A DNA stretch of 64,000 nt from Ectothiorhodospiraceae bacterium (GCA_024234875.1 JACKNM010000008.1:216499-280498), one strand, 5' to 3'; counted from the stretch's first letter, positions 7,795 to 16,350 are shown. A program made the numbers and translations. The notes: generated by a model from the letters alone, not told the origin.

Positions 7795-9876
7795 ATGAGC
7801 GTTCTCCAATCCCTCTCCGTGAGGGCCAAGATCTACCTGCTCCTCGCCGTACCGTTGCTCGCCGTCGCGTTCTTCGCCGTCCACGGCGTGTTGCAGAAGC
7901 AGCGCACGGCCAGCGACATGGAGGCGGTGCTCGCGCTCTCGGAGCTCTCGGTGCACGCGAGCGCGCTGGTCCACGAGACCCAGAAGGAGCGCGGCATGAC
8001 CGCCGGGTTCCTCGGCAGCAAGGGCACCGCGTTCAGCGACGTCCTGCCCCGACAGCGCGCGGCCGTCGACGGTCGCATCGCCGAGCTCGAGACCTTCCTC
8101 GCGGGGTTCGACGCGGCCGCCCACGGCGCCGCGCTGGTCGAGCGGCTCGACGAGGTCAAAGGCGGGCTCGAGCGTCGCGCCGAGACCCGTCGGGCGGTGG
8201 ACGCGCTGGCGGTCGAGACCCCGAAGGCAATCGGCTACTACACCGGGCTCAACCGGCTGTTGCTCGGCCTCGTCGACGACGCCACCCGGCTCACCGCCGA
8301 TGGTGCGATCACTCGCATGCTCGGCGCCTACGGCTACTTCCTGCAGGCCAAGGAGCGGGCCGGGATCGAGCGTGCGGTGCTGTCGAACACCTTCGCCGCC
8401 GACCGCTTCGGGCCCGGAATGTTCCGGCGCTTCGGCGAGCTGGTGGCGGCGCAGGAGACCTACCTCGCAGCGTTCCGTACGCTTGCCCGCCCGGACGCGG
8501 TCGCGTTTCTCGACGACACGATGCGCGACCCCTCGGTGCAGCAGGTCGAGGCGATGCGAGACATCGCATTCGAGCGTGCGGCGAGCGGTGGCTTCGGGGT
8601 CGATGCCGCGGCCTGGTTCAAGACCATCACCGCCAAGATCGACCTCGCCAAGGCCGTCGAGGACCACCTGGCCACCACGCTGCGGGAGCAGGTCGGCATC
8701 CGCGCCGACGCGGCCCGCGCCGGCCTGACCTGGTTCGCGGTGCTCGCCGCGGCATCGCTGCTGGTCGCCATCGGCCTGGGCGTCGCCATCGCACGCGGGA
8801 TCACCGAGGCGCTCAATGCCACCCTGACCGCGTTGGACGAGATCGCCGCCGGGGACGGCGATTTGACCCGGCGGCTGGCGGTCTCCGGTCGCGACGAGAT
8901 TGCCGCGCTCGCCGTCGCCTTCAACGGCTTCGCGGAGAAGGTCCGCCAGATGCTCCTCGGCATTCGCGAGTCGGCGCAGCGTATCGGCGACTCGGCCGGG
9001 GCGATCGCCGCCGGCAACTCCGAGCTCAACGGGCGCACCGTCGACCAGGCCGCGAGCCTCGAGGAGACGGCCGCCAGCATGGAGCAGATGACCGCCACCG
9101 TCCGCCAGAACGCCGACAACGCCCGCGAGGCGAGCGCCCTGGTCAGTGGCGCGCGCGAGCAGGCGCGATCCGGAGGCGAGGTGATGCACCACGCGGTCGC
9201 GGCGATGAGCGAGATCAGCTCCGCCAGCCGGCGCATCGCCGACATCATCGCCGTGATCGACGAGATCGCCTTCCAGACCAATCTCCTCGCGCTGAATGCG
9301 GCGGTCGAGGCCGCCCGCGCCGGCGAGCAGGGACGCGGGTTCGCGGTGGTGGCGGGAGAGGTGCGCAACCTGGCCCAGCGCAGCGCCGGCGCTGCCAAGG
9401 AGATCAAGACCCTGATCGAGGACAGCCTCGCCAGGGTCGAGGACGGCGCGCGACTGGTGGGCGACTCGGGCCGCCAGCTCGAGGCGATCGTCGACCGTGT
9501 CTCCAAGGTGACCGACATCGTCACCGAGATCTCCACCGCGAGTCAGGAGCAGACGTCGGGCATCGACCAGGTGAACGAGGCGGTGATGCACCTGGACTCC
9601 GTGACCCAGCGCAATGCCGCGATGGTCGAGGAAGCCACCGCCGCGAGCAAGGCGATGGAGGAGGAGGCACGAGACCTGATGCGGCTCGTCGGGGCGTTCG
9701 AGCTCGGCGAGGCCGCGGCCGGGCGCGCCGCGCCCGCGAGGCCGCGACCGCAGGCGACCTCGCCCCGGACGACGAGGGCAGCGACGCCAGCCGACGCCGA
9801 GCCCCCCGCACCTCTGCCCCCGACGCGAGCCCCGACCAGGCGAGCGAAGGACGAGGAGGACTGGGACGAGTTCTAG
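7795..9876 (+). CDS. Methyl-accepting chemotaxis protein with NIT-type sensor domain
   Basis: This 693-residue chemoreceptor starts with a membrane helix (about 11-30), then a long helical periplasmic region rich in the HETQKERGMTAGFL type motif of nitrate/nitrite-sensing NIT domains (about 45-290). A second helix follows (about 314-335), then HAMP and a full signalling hairpin whose tip reads IAFQTNLLALNAAVEAARAGE. A Pro/Ala-rich linker leads to a C-terminal DWDEF, which fits the xWxxF tether that recruits CheR/CheB in high-abundance receptors. The ATG at 7795 has AGGAGG 9 bases upstream. The bacteriohemerythrin gene downstream suggests an oxygen or nitrogen-oxide theme. The ligand is inference. 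Confidence 0.9.
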   Translation: MSVLQSLSVRAKIYLLLAVPLLAVAFFAVHGVLQKQRTASDMEAVLALSELSVHASALVHETQKERGMTAGFLGSKGTAFSDVLPRQRAAVDGRIAELETFLAGFDAAAHGAALVERLDEVKGGLERRAETRRAVDALAVETPKAIGYYTGLNRLLLGLVDDATRLTADGAITRMLGAYGYFLQAKERAGIERAVLSNTFAADRFGPGMFRRFGELVAAQETYLAAFRTLARPDAVAFLDDTMRDPSVQQVEAMRDIAFERAASGGFGVDAAAWFKTITAKIDLAKAVEDHLATTLREQVGIRADAARAGLTWFAVLAAASLLVAIGLGVAIARGITEALNATLTALDEIAAGDGDLTRRLAVSGRDEIAALAVAFNGFAEKVRQMLLGIRESAQRIGDSAGAIAAGNSELNGRTVDQAASLEETAASMEQMTATVRQNADNAREASALVSGAREQARSGGEVMHHAVAAMSEISSASRRIADIIAVIDEIAFQTNLLALNAAVEAARAGEQGRGFAVVAGEVRNLAQRSAGAAKEIKTLIEDSLARVEDGARLVGDSGRQLEAIVDRVSKVTDIVTEISTASQEQTSGIDQVNEAVMHLDSVTQRNAAMVEEATAASKAMEEEARDLMRLVGAFELGEAAAGRAAPARPRPQATSPRTTRAATPADAEPPAPLPPTRAPTRRAKDEEDWDEF

Positions 9877-9920
9877 GAACGCTCTGGGCCGCGCAATGGT
9901 CTGCCGTTCCCCTATGGAAA

Positions 9921-9953
9921 CTCTGCACAACTCCATCGTGGAGTTGCGCAGAG
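9921..9953. repeat. Intergenic stem-loop with 15-base arms
   Basis: Arms at 9921-9935 and 9939-9953 are complementary except for one G-T-type mismatch, around the loop TCG. The arms begin CTCTGCACAACTCC. It lies 45 bases after the chemoreceptor stop and could act as a terminator, though no T-run follows. The flanking sequence, including GAAACTCTGCAC just before, echoes GGAACTCTGCAC before the repeat at 4842, pointing to a repeated mobile-like unit. Confidence 0.5.
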
Positions 9954-10053
9954 ACGGCAGACGCAAGGCGCGGTTTGCATCTGCCTCACATTTTCAATCG
10001 CTTACGCGATCGAGAATGGCGGTGCATCCCTTCGGCGGCGCTCAGGACAAGCC

Positions 10054-10091
10054 CTGCACCGCAGGAAGGTCTGCGGTTTTGCAGACCTTCC
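10054..10091. repeat. Dispersed repeat, copy 2, ending in a perfect 11-base hairpin
   Basis: Bases 10054-10074 repeat 4842-4862 with one difference. The last 11 bases (10064-10074, GGAAGGTCTGC) pair perfectly with 10081-10091 around the loop GGTTTT. Together with the stem-loop at 9921 it fills most of the 297-base gap 9877-10173 between the chemoreceptor and bacteriohemerythrin genes. That gap is also visibly less G+C-rich than its surroundings, which supports an inserted element. Confidence 0.55.
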
Positions 10092-10173
10092 CTAAAGCAT
10101 TCGAGTCGACGGCCGACCCTGTATCGACGAGGGGCGAGCACCGAGAACCCCGGGCTTTAGTCGAGGAGAGCCA

Positions 10174-10593
10174 ATGCCAGTCATCAAATGGTCCGACGAG
10201 TTCAGCGTGCGGCACGCCGACATGGACCGGCAGCACCAACAGCTATTCGACTATGTCAACGAGTTCTACGACTGCCACGACCGCGGCGGCGACAATCGCA
10301 CCCTGCTGGGCATCTTCGACAAGGTCGTGAAGTACGCGGGGTCGCACTTCGCCGACGAGGAGGCGCTCATGGAGCGCGCCGGATTCGAGGGGGTGCGGCG
10401 GCACAAGATCATCCATCAGCAGCTCGTCAAGCGGGTGCTCGAGCTGCGCGCGGAGCTGGTCGCGGGCGCGAACCCGAAGATCGGGGTGGAGATCCGCCAG
10501 TTCCTGAAGCACTGGCTGACCGCCCACATCAAGGGCGTGGACATGAACTACGCCGAGTGCGTGGCGAGCGACCGGGCAGCCAAGGTCGCCTGA
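10174..10593 (+). CDS. Bacteriohemerythrin
   Basis: This 139-residue four-helix protein carries all seven di-iron ligands in family order: H21, H58, E62, H77, H81, H118 and D123, in the motifs DRQHQQLFD, HFADEEALM, RHKIIHQQL and HIKGVD. It binds O2 reversibly at a non-heme di-iron site in the cytoplasm and may store, deliver or sense oxygen. Single-domain bacteriohemerythrins often lie near chemoreceptor or respiratory genes, as here. It stands alone behind its own 297-base upstream region. Confidence 0.92.
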   Translation: MPVIKWSDEFSVRHADMDRQHQQLFDYVNEFYDCHDRGGDNRTLLGIFDKVVKYAGSHFADEEALMERAGFEGVRRHKIIHQQLVKRVLELRAELVAGANPKIGVEIRQFLKHWLTAHIKGVDMNYAECVASDRAAKVA

Positions 10594-10621
10594 CCGCGCG
10601 CCGGGCGAGCACCCGACCGGC

Positions 10622-11446
10622 TCATCCGGGTGCATCGCCCTCGACGATGATGCGGTGCATGACCCGGCCGACGTCGGGATCGTAGTCGCGCACCGCGCGG
10701 TGCAGGCACGCCCGGTTGTCGAACATCACCAGATCCCCCGGCGACCAGCGGTGGCGATAGGTGACCGCCGGCGTGATCGCCTCCTCGAGCAGGCGGTCGA
10801 CCAGCTCGAAGCTCTCCTGCGGCGACATCCCCTCGATGTGCTGCATCTTCAGCGGATGGCAGTAGATCGCCCGCCGGCCGGTCTCCGGATGGGTGCGCAC
10901 CAGCGGGTGGATCGCGGGCGCGGCGAACGCGTGTCGGTTGTCCTCGCGTAGCTCGAGGTGGCGGTCGGCACCGTTGACCGTCCGCCGCCCCTCGATCCGC
11001 TGCCGGGTCTGCGCGCTCAATCCCTCCAGCATCGCGTAGGCATTCGCGAACAGGGTGTCGCCGCCACTGGGGGGCAGACGAATCGCGAGCAGCGCGGTGA
11101 TCTTCGGCGGCCGTTGCTGGTTGGTGTGGTCGGTGTGCCAGGCATTGGCGCCGTAGACGTTGCGCTCGCCGTCCTTGCGCAGGCCACCGCGCCGACTGTC
11201 GAGGATCCAGATCTCGGGGTGCCCATCCATGAGTTGCTCGGTGTGGTTCTGCGGCGCCGGCCGACCGAAGGTGCGCATCGCCTCGACGTACTGACCAGGG
11301 GTCAGTCGCTGGTCGCGCAGCACCAGCACGATGTGCTCGAGCAGCGCGTCGTTCAGCCGTCGGGCGAGCGCCGCGTCGATCGGGCGCGCCAGGTCGACCC
11401 CGATCACCTCGGCGCCGAGCGCGTCCCCGAGCCGTCGAATCTCCAT
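10622..11446 (-). CDS. TauD/TfdA-family Fe(II)/2-oxoglutarate dioxygenase
   Basis: This roughly 274-residue enzyme shows the facial triad HTD (near residues 104-106) and a distal His in NRACLHRAV, with the 2-oxoglutarate-binding Arg in the C-terminal MHR. The family hydroxylates small substrates such as taurine, chlorophenoxyacetates or alkyl sulfates; the substrate here is open. The ATG at 11446 is preferred over the GTG at 11449 because GAGGAGGG is better spaced to it. It is the last gene of a four-gene minus-strand operon with a DHDPS-family lyase, a Gfo/Idh oxidoreductase and a decarboxylating dehydrogenase. Confidence 0.85.
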   Translation of the reverse strand: MEIRRLGDALGAEVIGVDLARPIDAALARRLNDALLEHIVLVLRDQRLTPGQYVEAMRTFGRPAPQNHTEQLMDGHPEIWILDSRRGGLRKDGERNVYGANAWHTDHTNQQRPPKITALLAIRLPPSGGDTLFANAYAMLEGLSAQTRQRIEGRRTVNGADRHLELREDNRHAFAAPAIHPLVRTHPETGRRAIYCHPLKMQHIEGMSPQESFELVDRLLEEAITPAVTYRHRWSPGDLVMFDNRACLHRAVRDYDPDVGRVMHRIIVEGDAPG

Positions 11447-11459
11447 CACCGAACCCTCC

Positions 11460-12365
11460 TCAACGGGCCCCGGGCAACGGACCCAGGGCCTCGGCGAATC
11501 GCCGCGCGCAGGCCAGCCCGAACTCGGTCGGCGCGAGTGCCGGGGCGCGATCGTGCACCGTGCTCAAGCCCAGCCGCCAGGCGGCGATCCGCTTGCCGTA
11601 GCAGAGCATGGCCTCGATCGACTGCATCACGAACACGATCGTCGGGAGGATTCGCGCGTACGACGCCTCCGCCTCGGCCACCTCGGACGGACTACCGCTC
11701 GCCATCAGGTCGAAGATGCGGACCTGGGCGTCGAAGGTGTCGGGCGCCGGAATCATGCCGACGCAGCCCGCCCGCAGGATGTCCGGAAGCTCCATGCCCC
11801 CGCGACCGTTGAAGACCCCGAGCCGCCCCTCGGTGACCTCGACCAGCTGGCGGATCTCGACCGCCGACGCCTCACCCTTGAGCAGCGTGAAGTTCGGTGC
11901 CGCCGCCATCAGGGACTCGATGCCCGCGCGCCCGAGACCGACACCGACGTACTGCGCCGCGTTCTGAACCGCCACCGGGAGACCCGTCTCACCGGCGACC
12001 CGCGCGAAGAACCCGACGTACTCGTGCTCGGGCAGACCGCGCACCGGCGGTGGCTGCAGGATGACCCACGACGCGCCGACGCGCTCGGCCGCGCGCACGA
12101 ACTCCACCTGCTGCGCGACCGAGGTGCCGTAGACGGTGACCGCCAGCGGGAGGCGACCGGCGAGGTCCTCGGCCGCCCACTCCAGGACGTCGAGCCGCTC
12201 GCGCTCGGTGAGCTTGCTGACCTCGGTGGCGAGCCCGAGGATCGCGAGTCCGTGCGCTCCGGCCGCCACCGCCGACTCGACCTGCAGACGCATCGCGTCG
12301 CGGTCGAGCGAGCCGTCGGCACGAAAGAACGCGTAGAGGATTGGGTAGACGCCGCGAAAGCTCAT
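11460..12365 (-). CDS. DapA/DHDPS-family class I aldolase or lyase
   Basis: This 301-residue TIM-barrel protein belongs to the dihydrodipicolinate synthase/N-acetylneuraminate lyase family. It has the early GLAILGLATEVSKLTERER segment (family G-T/S-T-GE-loop equivalent) and a likely Schiff-base lysine in NFTLLKGE. The altered GLATE in place of GTTGE argues against true lysine biosynthesis; keto-deoxy-sugar-acid cleavage or dehydration is more likely. The ATG at 12365 has GAGGAGC upstream. It lies 13 bases before the TauD-type gene in the same operon. Confidence 0.8.
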   Translation of the reverse strand: MSFRGVYPILYAFFRADGSLDRDAMRLQVESAVAAGAHGLAILGLATEVSKLTERERLDVLEWAAEDLAGRLPLAVTVYGTSVAQQVEFVRAAERVGASWVILQPPPVRGLPEHEYVGFFARVAGETGLPVAVQNAAQYVGVGLGRAGIESLMAAAPNFTLLKGEASAVEIRQLVEVTEGRLGVFNGRGGMELPDILRAGCVGMIPAPDTFDAQVRIFDLMASGSPSEVAEAEASYARILPTIVFVMQSIEAMLCYGKRIAAWRLGLSTVHDRAPALAPTEFGLACARRFAEALGPLPGAR

Positions 12366-12390
12366 CGTTCGGTGCTCCTCGGTGATGCGG

Positions 12391-13437
12391 TCAGTCGTCG
12401 AGCCGGACCCAACGTCCCTCGGCCGCGGAGCGGTAGACCGCCTCCTCGACCTCGATGTTGCGCAGGTAGTCGGCCCCGGCGTTCTCCAGCGGCGCGCCGT
12501 CGCGCAAGTGTGCCACCAGGTGCGATTGCAGCGCATGCACGCAGTCACCGGCGAACTCGCGGTCGGCGAACGCATAGGGGTGCTCGCGCTCCTCGCCGCC
12601 GTGAGGCTGCAGGTAGAGCCGACCGCTGCCGGCCAGCCGAATCACCCCGCCCTCGCACTCGACCCACATCTCACCCATCGTGCGTCGCGGGTCGTCGCTC
12701 GGATGGCCGTTCAGACGGTTGCCGTCGAACAGCGCGCTCACGTCACCGTCGAGCGCGAGCAGCACGTGCCCCGCGTCCTCACCGGCGATGAATCGATTCA
12801 GGCGCCGCAGCCAGGCGAGCACCGCGCGCACCTCGCCACCGAGGTACCGGAAGGTGTCGATCCAGTGGATGGCCGTCTCGTGCACCAGGAACCGTGGCAT
12901 GCGTTGGAAATACGGCTGGCGCGCGAGGTAGGCGTCGCGGCCCTGACCGTCGCCGGGGCGAAGTCGCATCGTGATGTTGTGCAGGCGACCGAGGGTCCCC
13001 GCGCGCAGCAGGCGCCCGATCTCCCGGTGCCAGGGCGTGAACCGGATGTTCTCGTGGACCGCGAGCCCGACGCCGGCCGAGCGCGCCGCCGCGACCACCG
13101 CCCGCGCATCGTCCAGGGTCGGCGCGAGCGGCTTCTGGCACACGACGAAGGCCCCGCATGCCGCCGCGGTGCGCACCAGCTCGAGATGCGAAGGGGGCGG
13201 CGTCACGATGTCGACCAGATCCGGGCGGACCGCGTCGAGCATGTGCGCGAGATCGTCGAAGCGCGCCGCGTGCGGGCAGTCGTCGGCGACCGTGGCGAGG
13301 CGGGCGCGATCGACATCGCACACCGCGGCGAGGCTGGCCCCGGGGATGCGCTGCCACGCGCGCAGGTGGTAGCGCGCGAAGTAGCCGGCCCCGACCACCG
13401 CCACGCGCAGCGGCTCGCGCGAGCCGGCCTCGCTCAA
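12391..13437 (-). CDS. Gfo/Idh/MocA-family oxidoreductase
   Basis: This 348-residue NAD(P)-dependent oxidoreductase has the N-terminal Rossmann motif VVGAGYFARYH and the family's dinucleotide/substrate motif as CQKP where most members have CEKP. The C-terminal alpha/beta domain contains HETAIHWIDTFRYLGG, the usual catalytic His region (Hxx-D-xxRyLxG). Relatives oxidise sugars, inositols or aldose derivatives. It overlaps the upstream dehydrogenase by 4 bases, so the two are coupled. Substrate unknown. Confidence 0.85.
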   Translation of the reverse strand: MSEAGSREPLRVAVVGAGYFARYHLRAWQRIPGASLAAVCDVDRARLATVADDCPHAARFDDLAHMLDAVRPDLVDIVTPPPSHLELVRTAAACGAFVVCQKPLAPTLDDARAVVAAARSAGVGLAVHENIRFTPWHREIGRLLRAGTLGRLHNITMRLRPGDGQGRDAYLARQPYFQRMPRFLVHETAIHWIDTFRYLGGEVRAVLAWLRRLNRFIAGEDAGHVLLALDGDVSALFDGNRLNGHPSDDPRRTMGEMWVECEGGVIRLAGSGRLYLQPHGGEEREHPYAFADREFAGDCVHALQSHLVAHLRDGAPLENAGADYLRNIEVEEAVYRSAAEGRWVRLDD

Positions 13438-14519
13438 AGTGCGGCGACCACCGCGCGGGTGATGGCGGCGGTGCCGTCGCGCCCCCCGAGGTCCACCGGG
13501 CGCACCACGCCGTCACCGACGACCTTTGCCACCGCGGCCTCGATGCGCTCCGCCGCCTGGGCACAGCTCGCCACGTCGTGCCGCTCACCGAGCCAGTCGA
13601 GCATCATCGCCGCCGACTGGATCATCGCGATCGGGTTGGCGATGCCCTGACCCGCGATGTCCGGGGCGCTGCCGTGCGCCGGCTGGAACAGGGCATGCTC
13701 GTCGCCGACGTCCGCCGACGGCGCCATCCCCATGCCGCCGATCAAGGCCGCGCCGAGATCCGACAGGATGTCGCCGAACATGTTCTCCATCACCATCACG
13801 TCGAACTCCCAGGGCTTGCGCACCAGGTCGAGCGCCGCCGCGTCGACATAGTGGTGGCGGGCGGTGATGTCGGCGTGCTCGCGCGCGCGGTCGTCGAAGA
13901 CCTTGCGGAAGAAGGCCATCGAGGTGAAGACGTTGGCCTTGTCGACGCAGGTCACCAGCCCCTTGCCGCCACGCCCCTTGCGTCGGCGGGCGAGTCGGAA
14001 CGAGAAGTCGAACAGGCGCTCGCAGACCGGGCGGGTGATCACCATGGTGTCGCGTGCCTCGCGGTCGTCCTCGACCACCCCCTTGCCGCGCGATGCGAAC
14101 AGCCCCTCGGTCGACTCGCGGATGATGATCAGGTCGATCGCCTCCGCGCGCGGGTCGCGCAGCGCCCGGAAACCGCCCGGCAACGCCTTGACCGGCCGCA
14201 CCCCGGCGTAGAGCCCGAGCCGGAACCGGAGGTCGAGCTGGGGCGCGATCTCGGTGCCGTCGGGATACCGGACGTCGGGGAGACCCATCGCGCCGAACAG
14301 AATCGCGTCGCTCGCCCTGGCGCGCTCGAAGACCTCGTCCGACAGCGCCTCACCGGTGTCACGATAGGCCGCCGCCCCGGCGACCAGCGGCTCGGGCGAG
14401 AGCTCGAAGCCACCGACCTTGCCGCGCACCGCGTCGAGCACCTCGAGCGCCGACGCCATCACCTCGTGACCGATACCGTCGCCGGGCATCACCGCGATCC
14501 GAAACACGCTGTTCTTCAC
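13434..14519 (-). CDS. Isocitrate/isopropylmalate/tartrate dehydrogenase-family protein
   Basis: This 361-residue enzyme belongs to the NAD(P)-dependent beta-decarboxylating dehydrogenases. It has MPGDGIGHEV at the N-terminus, IIRESTEGLFAS in place of the leucine-pathway RELTGG motif, the catalytic CVDKANV, and the metal-binding VMENMFGDILSD. The RESTEG form is closer to tartrate or homoisocitrate-like members, so it is unlikely to be LeuB. Translation probably starts at GTG 14519 with GGAG 8 bases upstream. It is the first gene of the operon ending in the TauD-type dioxygenase. Confidence 0.85.
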   Translation of the reverse strand: MKNSVFRIAVMPGDGIGHEVMASALEVLDAVRGKVGGFELSPEPLVAGAAAYRDTGEALSDEVFERARASDAILFGAMGLPDVRYPDGTEIAPQLDLRFRLGLYAGVRPVKALPGGFRALRDPRAEAIDLIIIRESTEGLFASRGKGVVEDDREARDTMVITRPVCERLFDFSFRLARRRKGRGGKGLVTCVDKANVFTSMAFFRKVFDDRAREHADITARHHYVDAAALDLVRKPWEFDVMVMENMFGDILSDLGAALIGGMGMAPSADVGDEHALFQPAHGSAPDIAGQGIANPIAMIQSAAMMLDWLGERHDVASCAQAAERIEAAVAKVVGDGVVRPVDLGGRDGTAAITRAVVAAL

Positions 14520-14660
14520 TCGAGCACTCCGGCCGGGCACGCCCCCGCCAACACCGCCGCGATGGTAGCCCGGTGGCACCGGTGGCGGGAACTCGGTTGT
14601 GGCTCGCGCCGGCGCTGCGCTATGCTCGCCGGCCGATTCTCGGTGGGGGAGACGGGCGCG

Positions 14661-15401
14661 ATGGCCGGTCGACTGCAGGGCAAGCGCGCGCTCGTGACCG
14701 CGGCGGCGCAGGGTATCGGCGAGGCGACTGCGCGGGCCTTCGCGGCCGAGGGCGCGGCGGTCCTCGCCACCGACTTGAACGGCACGAAGCTCGCCGCGCT
14801 CGACGGCGTCGCCGGCATCTCGACGGCGGTGCTCGACGTCACCGACGGCGCTGCGGTGAGCGCGCTGGTGGAGCGCCAGGGGCCGTTCGACGTGCTGTTC
14901 AACTGCGCCGGCTTCGTCCACCACGGGACGATTCTCGAGTGCACCGAGGCGGAATGGGACTTCGCGTTCGAGCTCAACGTGAAGTCGATGTTCCGCACCA
15001 TCCGCGCCGTCCTGCCCGGCATGCTCGCCAGCGGCGGTGGCTCGATCGTCAACATCGCCTCGGTGTCGTCGACCATCAAGGGCGTGCCCTGGCGCTGCGC
15101 CTACGGGACGTCGAAGGCGGCGGTCATCGGCCTCACCAAGTCGGTCGCCGCCGACTACGTCGCGCGCGGCGTGCGCTGCAACGCGATCTGTCCCGGCACC
15201 GTGCAGAGCCCGTCGCTCGACGAGCGAATCGCCGCCCTCGGCGATCCGGTCGAGGCGCGAAAGGCGTTCGTGGCCCGCCAGCCCATGGGGCGGGTGGGCA
15301 CGGCCGAGGAGATCGCGGCCATCGCGATCTATCTCGCGGGGGACGAGTCGGCTTTCACCACCGGGACCGCGGTCGTGGTCGACGGTGGAATGACCATCTG
15401 A
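14661..15401 (+). CDS. SDR-family dehydrogenase, 2-keto-3-deoxy-L-fuconate dehydrogenase-like
   Basis: This 246-residue SDR has the cofactor motif TAAAQGIG (Ala replacing the usual first Gly), NCAG instead of NNAG, and Y148/K152 with a Ser about residue 134-136. The TAAAQGIG variant and the following FAH hydrolase gene match the pair that oxidises 2-keto-3-deoxy-L-fuconate (or rhamnonate) and then cleaves the 2,4-diketo product. TATGCT at 14621-14626 with TTGTGG 18 bases earlier is a possible promoter. The ATG at 14661 has GGGGGAG upstream. It is divergent from the operon at 10622-14519. Confidence 0.8.
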   Translation: MAGRLQGKRALVTAAAQGIGEATARAFAAEGAAVLATDLNGTKLAALDGVAGISTAVLDVTDGAAVSALVERQGPFDVLFNCAGFVHHGTILECTEAEWDFAFELNVKSMFRTIRAVLPGMLASGGGSIVNIASVSSTIKGVPWRCAYGTSKAAVIGLTKSVAADYVARGVRCNAICPGTVQSPSLDERIAALGDPVEARKAFVARQPMGRVGTAEEIAAIAIYLAGDESAFTTGTAVVVDGGMTI

Positions 15402-15414
15402 AGGAGGACATCAC

Positions 15415-16260
15415 GTGAAGCTGCTGCGATACGGGCCCGCGGGGGCCGAGAAGCCGGGCCTGCTCGACGACGGTGGCACCATCCGCTCGCTCGCCGGCAT
15501 CGTGGCCGACATCGACGGCTCGGTGCTCGGGCCGGACGGGTTGGCGATGCTCGCCGCCATCGACCCCAAGACCCTGCCCGCGGTGCGCGGTGACGTGCGC
15601 CTGGGCCCCCCGGTCGGCAGCGTGGGCAAGGTCGTGTGCATCGGCCTGAACTACAGCGACCATGCCAAGGAGTCAGGCCAGCCGGTGCCGACCGAGCCGA
15701 TCGTGTTCATGAAGGCCACCAGCTCGATCTGCGGCCCGAACGACGACGTCGTCCTCCCGCGCAACAGCAAGAAGGGCGACTGGGAGTGCGAGCTCGGAAT
15801 CGTGATCGGACGCGAGGCCCGTTACGTGTCCGAGGCCGACGCGCTCGACCATGTCGCCGGATACTGCGTGGTCAACGACGTCTCCGAGCGCGAGTTCCAG
15901 CTCGAGCGGCTCGGCCAGTGGGACAAGGGCAAGAGCGCCGACACGTTCTGTCCGTTCGGTCCGTGGCTGGTCACCAGTGACGAGGTCGGAGACGCGATGA
16001 ACCTCGGCATGTGGTTGGACGTCGACGGCAAGCGCTATCAGGACGGCTCGACCAAGACCATGATCTTCGGCCCGGCCACCATCGTGAGCTACCTGTCGCA
16101 GTTCATGACCCTGAAGCCCGGCGACCTCATCCCGACCGGCACGCCGCCGGGCGTGGGCCTCGGTCAGAAGCCGCCGGTGTATCTGCGCGCGGGCAACGTG
16201 ATGCGTCTCGGCATCGAGAAGCTCGGCGAGCAGACGCAGCGCGTGGTCGCCGCGGACTGA
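15415..16260 (+). CDS. Fumarylacetoacetate hydrolase-family protein, diketo-deoxy-sugar-acid hydrolase-like
   Basis: This 281-residue FAH-fold enzyme has the metal site residues in WECELGIVIG (ExE plus a downstream Asp in VNDVSERE) and the C-terminal TGTPPGVG. Full-length homologues hydrolyse carbon-carbon bonds of acyl pyruvates, including 2,4-diketo-3-deoxy-L-fuconate to pyruvate plus lactate. The preceding SDR gene, 13 bases away, supports that role. The start is GTG at 15415 with AAGGAGGA well placed upstream. Confidence 0.85.
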   Translation: MKLLRYGPAGAEKPGLLDDGGTIRSLAGIVADIDGSVLGPDGLAMLAAIDPKTLPAVRGDVRLGPPVGSVGKVVCIGLNYSDHAKESGQPVPTEPIVFMKATSSICGPNDDVVLPRNSKKGDWECELGIVIGREARYVSEADALDHVAGYCVVNDVSEREFQLERLGQWDKGKSADTFCPFGPWLVTSDEVGDAMNLGMWLDVDGKRYQDGSTKTMIFGPATIVSYLSQFMTLKPGDLIPTGTPPGVGLGQKPPVYLRAGNVMRLGIEKLGEQTQRVVAAD

Positions 16261-16270
16261 GGGACCTCAC

Positions 16271-16306
16271 GGGGACGGGCTCGCGCGCCAGCGCGTGCCT
16301 GTCCCC
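16271..16306. repeat. REP-like palindrome, copy A
   Basis: A 36-base imperfect palindrome running from GGGGACGGGC to GCCTGTCCCC. Its reverse complement agrees with 24560-24595 at 33 of 36 positions. It lies between the convergent FAH and rimO genes. GGGGACAGGCAC-type palindromes are a known class of repetitive extragenic elements mobilised by RAYT (Y1 HUH) transposases. Confidence 0.75.
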
Positions 16307-16350
16307 CACCTCCCACCGCCGCGGGGCCGGACGCGCGCCCACGCAAGCAG

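Noticed and set aside
7264..9966. A 900-codon open frame on the minus strand opposite the chemoreceptor gene
   Set aside because: High third-position G+C opens long antisense frames. Its translation is rich in Arg, His, Gly and Asp with no domain, while the plus strand encodes a full chemoreceptor with a strong ribosome site.
13434..14519. LeuB (3-isopropylmalate dehydrogenase) as a name for this gene
   Set aside because: The diagnostic RELTGG-type motif reads RESTEG and no leuA, leuC or leuD gene is near.
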